A stretch of 64,000 nt of DNA from Cinclus cinclus. Its lineage: Eukaryota > Chordata > Aves > Passeriformes > Cinclidae. The stretch is taken from assembly GCF_963662255.1 (NCBI RefSeq), contig NC_085046.1:50049797-50113796 (forward strand), read 5' to 3'. The notes beneath the pieces were generated by a model, which saw only the letters and a program-made list of their open reading frames with translations, was not told where the DNA came from and ran no database searches. Position numbers and translations under genes: made by a program. Of this stretch, positions 15,701 to 27,653 are shown one piece after another. Within the stretch, counting starts at the first letter, position 1. Every line of letters begins with the position of its first letter.

Positions 15701-18700
15701 ACAATCAAATTACTTTCCAGGTAAAAAACAAGGACTAAGGAAGTATCCAAATGTGACATGCCCCTTCCAATGCAGTATCACCTCATTATTAAAGACAGTA
15801 GAAAACAGAAAACCTGCCTTTCTTGACTTCGTGCGTAACTGAAAATTTGAGCAAACTAGAACCTCTAAAGCCCTGAGTGTAATACTTACTATTTGTGTGC
15901 TCATGTTGCATCTGCAAGAAAATTAATTTACTCTGTTCTTAAAGAAATGTAGCTATACATGAACAGCCACTTAGCAAAAAATGCAATTTTTACATATAAG
16001 TGCCATTAAACAATTGGTAAATTTCAATGTATATGAGAGGATTGGAGAAAATTAGAAGGCATCATGAACAAGTTCACCAAATTGCAGATGTGTATGACAT
16101 GGCCCATGCTTTAGCTGCTGATTTTTCTACTTGTACCAAAACTCAGATCAAGCACTATTTTTCAGCCATGACTAGGTTGCCTCCTCAGCCAGTTGAATTG
16201 AGCTACTGCAGTCCCAGAAGTACAAGCAAAAACAACTCCTGGCATCTTTAAATACCTTCCCAGTGAAATTGGGATTTGTTTTTTTCTGGGTTACCATCAT
16301 TTTAGGGGCCCTTGGTTTATTTTCACAGTTATCTAGGACAAGCACAAATTCTAAGAGCTCACAGCTTCATCCTTTCACTGTCATCACGTGACATGTCTTT
16401 CCCACACCACACAACTAGTTTATTCACGACAGTTCAAACACAAAGATAACCTAAAGCCCAAGGCTTCAATTCTGTTACCCTCAACATCCCATTAAATAAA
16501 TATTCCATCATTCTACAAGATTATTCCTGGAAATGGTAGTTCAATTACTAAAATTATATTTGAAGAAATAAGTGCTGAGATACAAAGCAGAATCATTTTG
16601 TGGTCATAATTAGTGTAACAACAGAATCACATGGCTGTGGTAAACCTCAAAAATAATCTAATCCACTTCCCAGAAAATCTCAATTACATCTATGTATCAT
16701 TCCTGACACAGTCTGATTTAAAATTATGTAAATTCCTTGATACACCAAGGTAGCCTAGAGCTCCAACAGCCCTTCAGTATCAGCATTTGTTCCACACTAC
16801 ACTGTGGGGCTGTTCTGCTGCAACTTATCATTTGTCTTTCTATTCACAATGCATTCGTAGGCTACTGCACTTCTTGCAACCATCTTTTTTCTGTTTGCAG
16901 ACACAAACCTCTTCTCTACATTGAAATGGCCAAGTTTGTTAATTTTCATCACTGGTCACATTTTTAGATGCTATATTATTCTCCCTCTTCTCTGGATTTT
17001 CCAATTTTTTTCATGAAACTTAGCATATGAAAATGGAAAATGGCCAGCACAGCCAGATAAATTTGCACATTCCACAAGTTTTACTTATGTTAATTCACCC
17101 CAAAACTATGTTTTCTTTATTCACAGAATCATAAGCAATGAACTACAAGGCAAATCAGCCATCAATAACCACCACTTCTACAAAACTGAATTACAAAATG
17201 ATACACAAGTCAGCAGTTTTCCTCAACTATTGCTTCTTCAATTGGTTAACCCCTGCCCAAGCACAGTTCTTCCCAATGCTCAGTAGCTTTGCAACTCAAA
17301 ATTCCTAAAATAGCTTCCCAAAGGAAATATATTCTTATATTCTGCATATGTACATAATAGTATACACATAATATTATATAAATATTAATCATAGAAATAA
17401 ACTATAGAAATAAAAATATTACAAAACGAGGCAGCGCAATTTTAAAAAATTTATTTAATAGAGAGGGTAAACCAACAGAGGTAATTTTAGTGCTTTCTAT
17501 CTGGACTAGTGCTCATTTCTGTCCATGGCTGCACCCACTGTCATGCCACTAAAACTTTCCAAGAACAGAGTTTGAGAACAGCTTCATGACTGAGCATAAG
17601 CCTTTTTCAGACTCACATTAATCTAAGCTTCAGCCTCCTAAAAGCTTCTGTATCTTCCTCACACTCTCCCTCTGCCTTCTTCTGTGAGCCAGTGAACTTA
17701 TAAAGTATTCTCACCATTAGCACAATATTCAAATATGCCCCTAGAAATAGAAATAAAATTAAAAGAAGTAAAAATAAAAACAAGATATATGGAAATTTGC
17801 AGATTTTGTGTCAAGTTTACTGTAGGCTCAGTTATGTCAGTGATAAACATGACAATTACCATTGTGGTAAAAAAGGGAACAAAACAGAGGCTTTGCTATC
17901 AGAGTAAGAAAGAAAGCACAAGTATATTTGCCACTGGGATAATAAGGAAAATTACTGCTATAGGGGTGAAAACTGCAATTCGAGCTACTACACAGTAGCT
18001 CAATGCAGGCATTTGCTATGAATACAGAAAAAGGCAACCCATTAATGGAAAAATGAAAGATGCTTCTGTTTGTCTCTCAACTTCATTCTTTGCTTTGGGC
18101 TGGGAGAGGGGGGAAGAGAGAAATTAATTCAAATACAAATAACTGAACCAAAATGGATTTTTAAACAAATTTAGCAGTGATTTTATATTACAAGCCATAG
18201 ATTAGACAATTAGCATCTTTGTAATAGTGTCAGCCTACAGACATCATAAGAAAGTATAATTAGACACCAATTTTTAACAAGGTACTTTCATGAATTAAGT
18301 CATCCAAGGATACACAAATATAAAAAACCACATCCAACCAATAAAAAAAAAAACCACAAAAAAACACAATCATGGGTTTAGGGACTGAACAAAACACCAT
18401 TCAGGATAGAAATGTCACAATTTCATTTTAAATCTGGATAGCACTGCACATTTGTGTAGCAGTAATTCATTCCTGTGTCCCGCATCTGAGAAGTGAAGAC
18501 TGCCAGAGAAACTCAGATATTCACCATAGTTGTTCTGGTTGTACACTGGGCCCAGCCACAGAAAACATCAGAACTGCCTGGAGCTCGTTTGAGTCTTCTC
18601 CAGATGGGACATAACAGGGACACTGACAATACCATCTTGTCCCCTTCTTCCTCTTATCTCTTCTCTTCCATGCAAAAGGCTTCAAGGTTGGTATAAAATA

Positions 18701-20020
18701 AAATTTTGAAAAATCCATACTCTTAAAGAAAAAGTATGTATTCTACTACAATTCTCACTTTGTATTCTCACTTACTTTGTATTGCCAGGATAATGAAAGG
18801 AGAAGACACAAGGGCAAAACCTTGTCTTTTCTATTTGTGTAATACAAATCCTTGGTTACCCTCTACAGTGAGCACAGATACACAAGTGAAAACCTCAGCA
18901 AATAATACCAGGGCCAAAGCAGGGGACTTCACTCCAGTAAAGTCAGTTCAAAGATACAGATTATATGGAATTTCATTTTAATATGAGATATCTGTAAATG
19001 GCTACAAATAGCAAAGACACTGAATAAACTATTCTCCCTCACAAAGTATATACTGATTCTTTCCTGCCATGGATATCAGAGCATCTTATATCTCTTCAGA
19101 TCTGAATATCCTAATCAATGTTAAATAATGCTCAGATTAACAGGGAGATATTCTCATTACCCAGCTTTGAAAGACACTGTAGTGTCAGTTTTTGTTTGTT
19201 CACAAATATTAGTGTTCCCAAAATCCATTACCCACATGTTCATTTATAGGACTGTAATCCTTTTTTTTTTTTTACTAGCCTCAACAGTTGTTTTAATTTT
19301 CACCCCATTTCCTGCCCCTTTCCTTTCTTTTCCCCACCCCAGATGCCTAAATTTTTTTGCATCTGACCTTCTCATAACCAGCAATCCTATGAAGGAAATT
19401 ATGGTACCTTTCTTGGCTGTATTTACTGAATACAAGATATAGTTGAGGGAAACTACAAGTTATTGGAAAAAAAAAATCCCAAACAAAGTAACAACTGGTT
19501 AAATAAAATTTCTTTATAATTTCAATTTAAAAGCTTATGTTTGAAAAGAAAACCCAAACACTAAACCACAATACAGTAGCTTACTTACAAAACAACTGCT
19601 ATGCACATAGACTGACAGACACCTAACCAAATAGTAGTGTCTCCAGAGGAGCTGAGCACCTATTTTCATGAACAGAAAAGAACTATAACATTATGAAAAC
19701 AAATCCTCACATCAGCATTTACATTATCTCAATCAAAATGTCCTCTATCAACATGACACCAATTTAGAAGGAATGCATGTTTGTCATTACCAACAATCAC
19801 TAAGCAACTGACAACAGAATTCAACCTTTTTAACTGACATAAAAATATCAACAGAAACATCTGCTCCATGTCCCCTTTTTTCATGCTTTCCCTTCAGTGC
19901 TTTCAAATGGGAATGACTGTGTCCTGGCAACCTCCTAGAAATCACTTTTACATCTTTTTCACATAATGGATGAGCTGTGAAATTAGTAAAATGTTAGATG
20001 GGTACCTTGGGGTCTGCCCT

Positions 20021-20130
20021 GCTTGGCACACTATTTTGTCAGTATCTGTTTCAATAGCAACACTGTAGAGGATTAGCTTGGCACACTATTTTGTCAGTAT
20101 CTGTTTCAATAGCAACACTGTAGAGGATTA
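20021..20130. repeat. perfect 55-bp tandem duplication
   Basis: Two head-to-tail copies (20021-20075 and 20076-20130), each starting GCTTGGCACACTATTTTGTC and ending GTAGAGGATTA, identical by eye over all 55 bases. Identity over non-simple sequence points to a recent slippage or repair duplication, or possibly an assembly artefact. Confidence 0.95.
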
Positions 20131-21538
20131 ATTTAGACTATTTACTGAGGGGATGAGAATATAAAGTGTCAGGTTCTGAGAAAAAATGCCTGTCTGCACA
20201 CCTACAGAGGAGCTCAGAGAACCAATGGCAGGACAGAAGCCAGAATAATACCCGGCCAGGCTGCTCCCAGGCCCACTACAGGAGCCATCAAACCATTCAA
20301 GCACATCTGACTCAAACTAAGGATGCATGCCAAGTAACAACCAACTTGTCTGGGGCTGTCACAGCGCAGCCTCAGCTCCACTGTGTGGGGATGTAGCCCA
20401 TCCCCTCATCACCATGAGCCACTAGCAGCAGCTCTCCCCAAAACCTTTCAGACCAAGGAATTTTCTGCCTTAGAGGGTGACACATCATGGGATGCATGGA
20501 GAATGTAGCTCAGGATTGCACAGGACTTACAGGATATTTAGGGATGGAACTAAAGGCAGGAAAAAGCAGATGGCTAGCCATTTTTGGAGGAGGAAAAGGC
20601 ATAGAGAAAAAAGAGGAGTAGGTATAAATGGTGGTGTGGTAAGTATGCTTGCGTGTTGGGGTTGATAGGAAAGTACAAAGAAATTGAAAAACCTTAAAAT
20701 GGGGGGAACAGAAGAGGGCTTGAAAAGGAGAAACGTAGTTAAGAATTTCAGAAAGATAGAGCTCAGTTAGCTTGAGCATGAATCTGAGAAATGCAGTGAT
20801 ATTTGTAGTGCTCTGAAGTAGCAGTGGAAAATATAAAAAAAAAAAGTTGCAAACAACACATTGTATTCATCCCTGTTTTAGAAAATCTATTAGTGCCTTC
20901 TGAACATAAAAGTATACTGAAAACATACCATACAGCAATCACAGACACAAGAAAATGTAAAGTTTGATGCACAAGTTCTTAGGCCATTAGGGAATAGGGA
21001 TGGGATGAATTAACTAGTGCAAAAGCTACACAGGGATACATGGGCTTAAAAATCTGCAAGATGAGAATTAAGAAATACTATGCTTCTAGCAAAATAAAAT
21101 TAATACTGCTAGATATACACTTAAGTATGTGTAAGTAGTACAGTTAAGGTTTCTACTGAGAAAATGAAAAACTAAAAACTAAGTCAACACATTTCAGTAG
21201 TTTTACTAAAACTAGAAAACTGTATTTGCACTTATGAAACAACAGCGATTTCCATGTTTTTGTAAAGTTATGATAATACAGATGATTCCTCCGGCTTCAG
21301 TAAAATATTTAAAAAATTCCAGTAACCTGTCATTACTTCTGCTAAGAGGTTCGTCCAGCCAAGATAACTATTGGCTGTCCTACCTAAGGTGAAATTTTAA
21401 AGTGATAGTTATGGAGCATGACTGATACCCAGCATCTACTTTTTCTGACAGATTTTGGTTCTAAAACTTTCCCTGCTTTATCTCCTTTTTAAATTACAGC
21501 ACATTGGGAAGGAGAATAAAACTCCAACACCACGCCCA

Positions 21539-21553
21539 CCCCCCCCCCCCCCC
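21539..21553. repeat. poly-C tract
   Basis: A run of 15 C, preceded by CACGCCCA, in otherwise AT-rich intron. On the CNTNAP2 sense strand it is a G run. Its length is likely variable and prone to sequencing error. Confidence 0.9.
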
Positions 21554-22864
21554 AGACTAAAACTACAGAGAGGCATAACAGCTCTTACCCCTGAATGAAA
21601 AGGGTTAATGTAGACATTTTATTCCTAAGGAAGGCATATACAGGTGCAATACATTTATGCTGCAAAATAGTGAAAGAAATATAATGATGTTCAAGAAAGG
21701 TAGAGTCCATAAACAAGAACCAAACTGAATCAGAGCCCCCACCATCTGGAGCACATATCATTCACATGGAAGTAGCATAAGAGAAGTAGTATGACAACAG
21801 AATGACAATAATTATTCTTTATGTTTATTTACTGCAGGAGCCATACACTTACTCTTATAAACATTGCTATACTAGTTATTAAGACAAAATATGGTGTAGA
21901 TTGCACAAGAAGTATCTCAGGTTTTCACTCCATTTAATTATTTTTTTTCCACAGTCCTATGAGATTGATAATGCAGCCTTCAACACATCAGAAAAACTCA
22001 TTGTAAAGGCAGAATTTATCAAAACTTTCTGCACTAGGTTATGTACATAAAAAAGCTACAAACCTGGATAATATCTGGTTATTCACTGGTGCACAGTGTC
22101 TTTTAATAGCAAGCCTAATAATACCCATAATGTTCCTCTACTTTGAATTGCTAAAAAACCTTTTAAAGAACAATTTCATGTGGACAGATAAAAATATATT
22201 TGCATGCATATGTGAAGAAATTCTCATTGCTTTGACTATGGTACATCTTTAACAATTGATATTTGCATTAATTTCATTCTCTCATATCTGAGAAAATAGG
22301 ATTAGAATGACTTCAAAACATGTTTTTTTATGTCTAATGGCTGTCAGTGGGATTTTAATATCAGCACCTTAAATAACTCTAATTGCAAAAAAGCATTAAC
22401 AGTGAAGTATGCAATATGTTAAATTGTCTTAATGGAAAAGTTTAAGCTAATTAATTTTGAAGTCTTTATTTGCAAAGTTCTTTTCAGGCTATGAATTAAT
22501 TCTGGCTTTGATTTCATGGTATAAATGAGCTGTTTTAAAGTTATCTATTGTTAATTACATGTTCTCTTTTAACTGTCCCTTGGAAACAATATTTGGTTGT
22601 GCATTGTAAACAACAACAGAGAACTGTTACAGTAGCCTGCAAAAAATTCAATTAATACCCAAGTTTTCCCAAATGCAGGCTGCAATTCAGGAATGTTACT
22701 TAGGTAGTTTGACAAGAGTTAGCTACAACTGAATTAAGAAAATTATTTTAGACCCTGACTTCATACCGTTCTTCCACTTGACCCCACCTGTAGAAACTTA
22801 GCTGCAAAACTCATGACACTTGATTCTAATGTAGAGATATATATAAACAACTCAACTAAACAAA

Positions 22865-22869
22865 ACAGC
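22865..22869. repeat. left target-site duplication (ACAGC) of solo LTR
   Basis: ACAGC directly precedes TGTCTTGG at the LTR edge and recurs at 23814-23818 directly after the other edge. Five-base duplications fit class III (ERV-L) integrases. Confidence 0.85.
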
Positions 22870-23813
22870 TGTCTTGGTTTGAAAGACAGGTGTTTGCTAG
22901 TGAAGGCAGGACTCTGCCTTGGATTGGGGAATGTAAACCACCTCCCTCTGAATTATTAGAATTTTGAAATTAAGGGGCTCTCAGGCAAAGATATGAGGAT
23001 AGGACTAACAGTTCTTTACCAGTATGTATAAAAAGGCAAACAAAACAACAACCACGGAATTAGTAACAAACAGAACCAGGGACCCCGTGACAGCCTTCTC
23101 AGCCGGGACGGGAGAGGGAGGAGAGGCTTTGCTTCACAAAGCCCTGCTGGGGCAGTCGATCCCAGTGCCCCAGCAGGACTCTGAGGAGCACTAAGCTGGA
23201 GTGGCAGGAATGAGCAAAAGATGCCGGGCTGGTGGACGAGATGTATCAGAGAACTTTCCGGCAGTGTTTGGAACTGCGGGGATGTCCCGGCAGGGCAGGG
23301 CAGGGCAGGGCAGGGCAGGGCAGGGCAGGGCAGGGCAGGGCAGGGCAGGGCAGCGCGGGGCTACAGCGCTGAGAAACCCAGAACGGCGCCGAAGGAGCGG
23401 CGGGGCTGGGGCAGCGGCGGGGCCGGCTCCGAGCAGGGCAGGGAGAGGCGGACTCGGGATTCCCGGGAACACAGCGGATGGTGATAGCTCCCTCTTTTAG
23501 GGAGGTAGGCCTTAATAAGGCTCCAAGTCAGACGAAGAAGACGAAGAAGAGTACGAAGAAGACTAAGAGGACGCTCCGGGTTGGGTTATGGCGAATTCCT
23601 TTCCGCAAGCAACAGCAGCCTCTGAGCATTCCCCGAATCCGCAGAGCGAGAGAGCTAGCAGCTGTCCCCTGCCCTCTCTTACCTGGGCCCAGCCAACCCT
23701 TTGTTTCCTCAAGTACGCATAAGTACCAGCAGTCAGCGTTTCCCAGCAAATCATAGGAAAAAATTCTGTAGGTAAGACTGAACAAACCAGAAGAAAAACC
23801 TAACCCGAAACAA
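22870..23813 (-). mobile_element. solo LTR, ERV-L-like, 944 bp
   Basis: Read on the minus strand this begins TGTTTCGGG and ends CAAACCAAGACA, giving canonical TG...CA termini, and it is flanked by ACAGC duplications. Its last ~220 bp (22870 to about 23090) align by eye with the end of the provirus LTRs at 50047-56747: shared AGCAAACACCTGTCTTTCAA, ATATCTTTGCCTGAGAGC and TAAAGAACTGTTA blocks. The first ~600 bp of the LTR show little similarity to the provirus, so it is a different subfamily sharing R/U5. No internal retroviral sequence adjoins it, as expected after LTR-LTR recombination. It lies sense to CNTNAP2, is locally GC- and CpG-rich (about 23090-23480), and contains a (CAGGG)12 minisatellite. 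Confidence 0.88.
23291..23353. repeat. (CAGGG)12 minisatellite inside solo LTR
   Basis: Twelve perfect CAGGG pentamers at 23291-23350, then CAG. On the plus strand every GGG run is separated by CA, the classic arrangement for G-quadruplex formation. The open frames across it in several phases are artefacts of the repeat. Confidence 0.95.
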
Positions 23814-23818
23814 CAGCT
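23814..23818. repeat. right target-site duplication (ACAGC) of solo LTR
   Basis: Second copy of ACAGC, directly following the GAAACA end of the LTR, matching 22865-22869. Confidence 0.85.
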
Positions 23819-24745
23819 AAAACCTGACGTCCAGTTTCACCCCTTTAGAGTCTCTCTCAAGCCTCACCCAGTAGAGTTATTTCCAGCTGATTTTTAAATT
23901 TCAGCATAATTACTGCTGGTTGATTATTCATATTCTACTTTGCATCCTAATATTAATTTTCTTCACTTTACCTTTGCCAAATACTACTGGTACTATTGCA
24001 CATATTGGAACTGCAGCTCTTTCTGGCCTGAACACAGACCACATCCATTTACTTACAATAAAAAAGCAGGTTGCCAGCAATTTATTACACATTCTGCATT
24101 TTATAAACACCTGGTGCAGACCAACTCTGAGCTCAGCCAATAATAAATTATTAGTAGAAAAACTATAATTTATAACACTGAAACTAAGAACAATCTGATT
24201 TTCAAACAAATACCGGAGTTCAAAACTTAAAAAACTGCAACATCCCCAAGATAAAAAACTCCCAAAAAACAAACAAAAACCCCAAACAAATGAAAAAAAA
24301 ATCATAGTAAAAAGCTTGTCCTTTTCAGTTTTGCAGGAATAGATTAAAAATGTGACAATTTTTGGCTTATATGTTACACATGAAAAATTACCAAGGAAGA
24401 CTAAACCAACAACTTCAGTCTTGTTCTAAAACTGTATTTTAATAAAAAGAGATAATTTAATAGTCTTCTACATTTGAAAAGGCTTGCATTATGTTAAATC
24501 CTTTGAAAATATGTAATAAATAAAATATGAATCCACAAGGAAAATTATAAATTATGATGACAATTTCTTTGAAAAGCATTATCGAGAAAAATATTCGTCT
24601 CCTTAGAAAGGTAGCATATTGATTATACGATCCTTTTAATAAACCACTGTAAACAAAAGTCTTTATAAACAGGCTTTGAGAATCTCTATTCTCAATGAAA
24701 ATAAACATTTGAGAAATAAGGTTTTGATTTTGAATAAAGCAAAAT

Positions 24746-24775
24746 AAGTAATCAAATTTGAATATTTGATTACTT
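24746..24775. repeat. 12-bp perfect inverted repeat
   Basis: Arms AAGTAATCAAAT (24746-24757) and ATTTGATTACTT (24764-24775) enclose a 6-nt loop. Hairpins of this size arise occasionally by chance in AT-rich DNA, so no function is claimed. Confidence 0.8.
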
Positions 24776-27319
24776 CAGATACAGAGTGTGCAAGAGGAGG
24801 AGAAAAATAAAATGATAGTGACAAAACCGGCAGAGAACAGTCAGTAGTTGAAAGTGCTTTCTCAGAATACTGTGAGCAGAAGAAAACAAAAGCCACTTTC
24901 TAGAGATTCCAGAAATTTTAGCTTATTTTTCACCCCCTATTTCTCCAAGATCAGCATTGCTCACACATCTCTACTGCTAAGCTTGAATGTGGAATTATTC
25001 ACCTCCTGGAAGCTACTTAGACTCTGGTCTCAAGCAAGTCTTAAATGAGGGACTCAAAGGAGCAATTAAAAAAATCATAGGCTTCATCAGGGAGACCTAA
25101 ACACCAGCTCACACGAGGATGAGGTGGTAGGGTGAGGAACTGTATTCCCTTTTCCTACAGCACCTTGTACAAAATAGTTGCTAATATCAGCACTAGAAGA
25201 GCTGATAACCCTTTTCCCATCACTGTACTCAGTGTTAGTTTCACAAATATTTCCTATAGACCCAGCCTCCCCAAATAAAGCAGCTCTGTCAAAATAATTG
25301 TTACCATTTCTCTAGCCTCACTTTCCTCGGAGTAACTTCACAATCCACCTCCCTACAAAGCTCCTCATTCCCATTGGTGCATCCCACAGCTACTGTCTTC
25401 CCTTAGCCCAAAACAGGCAAATTATGCCAAACACATGAGGAATAGGGGGGAATGGGAGCAAGTCAGATTTTGCCCTACTGAAAGCTCCTCTTTAATGTTT
25501 TTAAAAGTAAGCAGTTTGGCTTCCTAGTAGTGGTTTTCCTTCTTCCTTTCACATAAATCAAGCAATCTATCTGCCATGAACAAGTCTAATCAGCATTGTG
25601 GAGTCCCACTGCATGCCTTAAATGTCAGCTTTCCACTGCAGAAGCTCAGCCCAGAATGTTCTGCTGTTGTTTCATATGTTTGTATGTTTTCTATGTTTTT
25701 GTACTGTTCCATGATGTCTGGTGTTGTCTATTTACAAGTTTACTAATGGAAATTCTTCATTTGCTGCTAGGAAATTGTTCAGGCTTGTGTGATCTGTTCA
25801 GTCATATGGGTGCATGACTTTTGCTAAATCTCACTAAAATCAGATACTTGCAAGTCTGTAGCATATATCAATATTCCACATTCTGCAAAAGGTCCAATTC
25901 TGGAATCCAAGATTTGTTTACACAAAATGTTGCTAAACAAAATGACTAAAACATAAAGCTTCACTGGCAAAGATTCAGAAATGTCAAGGTGATAGTTTTA
26001 ACAGCCCTGCACATAAATGCTCACAGGACAACTGAAGAGGAAAAAGTTTTATACCAAATATTCAAAATATAGGGCATTTCTGACTAGGTTGTATCTTCCA
26101 CTTCCAGTGCATTAAAAAGCAACATTTTTCTGTCTTTGAATCAGAACATTCTTTCACAAGAATATCTTATGTATCACAGTTTCTGACCACAGAGGTATTT
26201 ATTGAATTTTCCTGATAAAATAATGCTTTAATATGCTTGTCAAACTGCAAGGAATCTGCTTTTTCTAATAAATCAGTTTGCTATCACAAAGATAACCATG
26301 TTATTCTCATAATTCCTCCAGCCTCCAGTGAAATGGAAACCCATGCTCTTCTTGTTTAAGATGACTAGAAAAATGATGGAGTTAATTTTTTTCTTTTCCC
26401 TGAAGTAAATTTCAGTGCATCGTTTTGCCAAATTATGTATATATATTTTCACTATTTCCCAAATTGCTGACAGGAGAACACCCCTGCCATGACCATCTTT
26501 CCTATCTATATTCTAAATGTATGCAGTCCAGTGTTCTGGTTGCTATCCTGTTTACAGAAATACAGGAAAATCAGATATTACCAACTAACTGATGGAATTC
26601 TTGCTGAAGATCAGAGCCTATGCAGATTAAATTTGTGTTGATGACTATTAAATTTGGCAATAGCCAGCAATAAGAATTATCACAGCTTCTACAATGTTTC
26701 TTCCTCAAAGTGTGTTTCTAGAAAATATGAAACTCATTATTATAACAATATTTTTTTGGGAGATAATCAATATTCCTTGGAAAATCATCAATGTCCATTA
26801 GACTCCAGTGATATTTAATGTACTTATCATTTAAAGAGAAGTTTTATTCATCATTAACTTTGAATCAGGTTCTAAAATATAGGGTAACATTTCTTCCCAG
26901 CAAGCTGTGAGAAGACGGAATTCAGAGGTTAAATTCCCTTACATGGAAACTAAGCATCACTACATTGTTTCTAATATTCTTTTTGAAAAAAAACTTACAG
27001 CAAACAACCAGTCTAAAAACGTAAAAATCCTGTATGTTCTTTCTCAGCAGAGTTGCATTCTCTGTATATATATGGAGCCTCTTCTAGGGACAAGAATATG
27101 TAAGGTTGTATTTCTCCTACTGTCTTACAGAACTAACACTCAACAGATATGATCTGGATGCTACTCCCTCTTATGGACTAATTGAAGATTTTATTAACAA
27201 TCTTCCTGTCTGATATTCTTAAAGGAATCTGTACAGCTGTAAAAGCAAAGACAGTGTTTGAAGGTGAAGTAAAAGAAAAATAACTTGAACAAGAGAAGAA
27301 CTTGTCTTTCATAAGAGAA

Positions 27320-27653
27320 TGCTCTGGAGAGATCTTATAGTAACTTCCAGTCCCCAAAAGAGCCTACAAGAGAGCTGGAGAGGGACTTTCTATAAAAGTA
27401 TGTAGTATTAAGAAGAAGGGGAATGGTTTTAAACTGAAAGAGGACAGGCTTAGATTGGATATTAGGAAGAAATTCCCTTCTGTGAGGGTTGTGAGATACT
27501 GGAACAGCTTTCCCAGAGAAGCTATGGATGCCCTGTCTCTGCAGGTGCTCAAGACCAGGCTGGAAGGGGCTCTGAGCAACTTGGTCAAATGAAAGGTGGC
27601 CTTGTCCATGGCATGGAGGTTGCGACTAGATGATCTTTATGGTCTCTTCCAAC
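27320..27653 (+). mobile_element. CR1 LINE, 3'-end fragment (5' part of split copy)
   Basis: The sequence follows the conserved 3' untranslated region of avian CR1: blocks such as AGCCTACAAGAGAGCTGGAG, GGTTTTAAACTGAAAGAGGA, GGAACAGCTTTCCCAGAGAA and ACTAGATGATCTTTATGGTC occur in the expected order. It is 5'-truncated, as usual for CR1. It stops abruptly at TCTTCCAAC, just short of the normal end, and the missing tail reappears at 29362. An LTR element has therefore inserted into it. Confidence 0.93.

Noticed and set aside
16027..16251. 74-codon frame with His-rich start as a possible gene
   Set aside because: No domain, no conserved motif and no splice context; consistent with chance.
23201..23500. 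Overlapping frames encoding Gly-Arg-Ala-Gly-Gln repeats
   Set aside because: They are read-throughs of the CAGGG minisatellite in several phases on both strands inside a solo LTR, not a protein gene.
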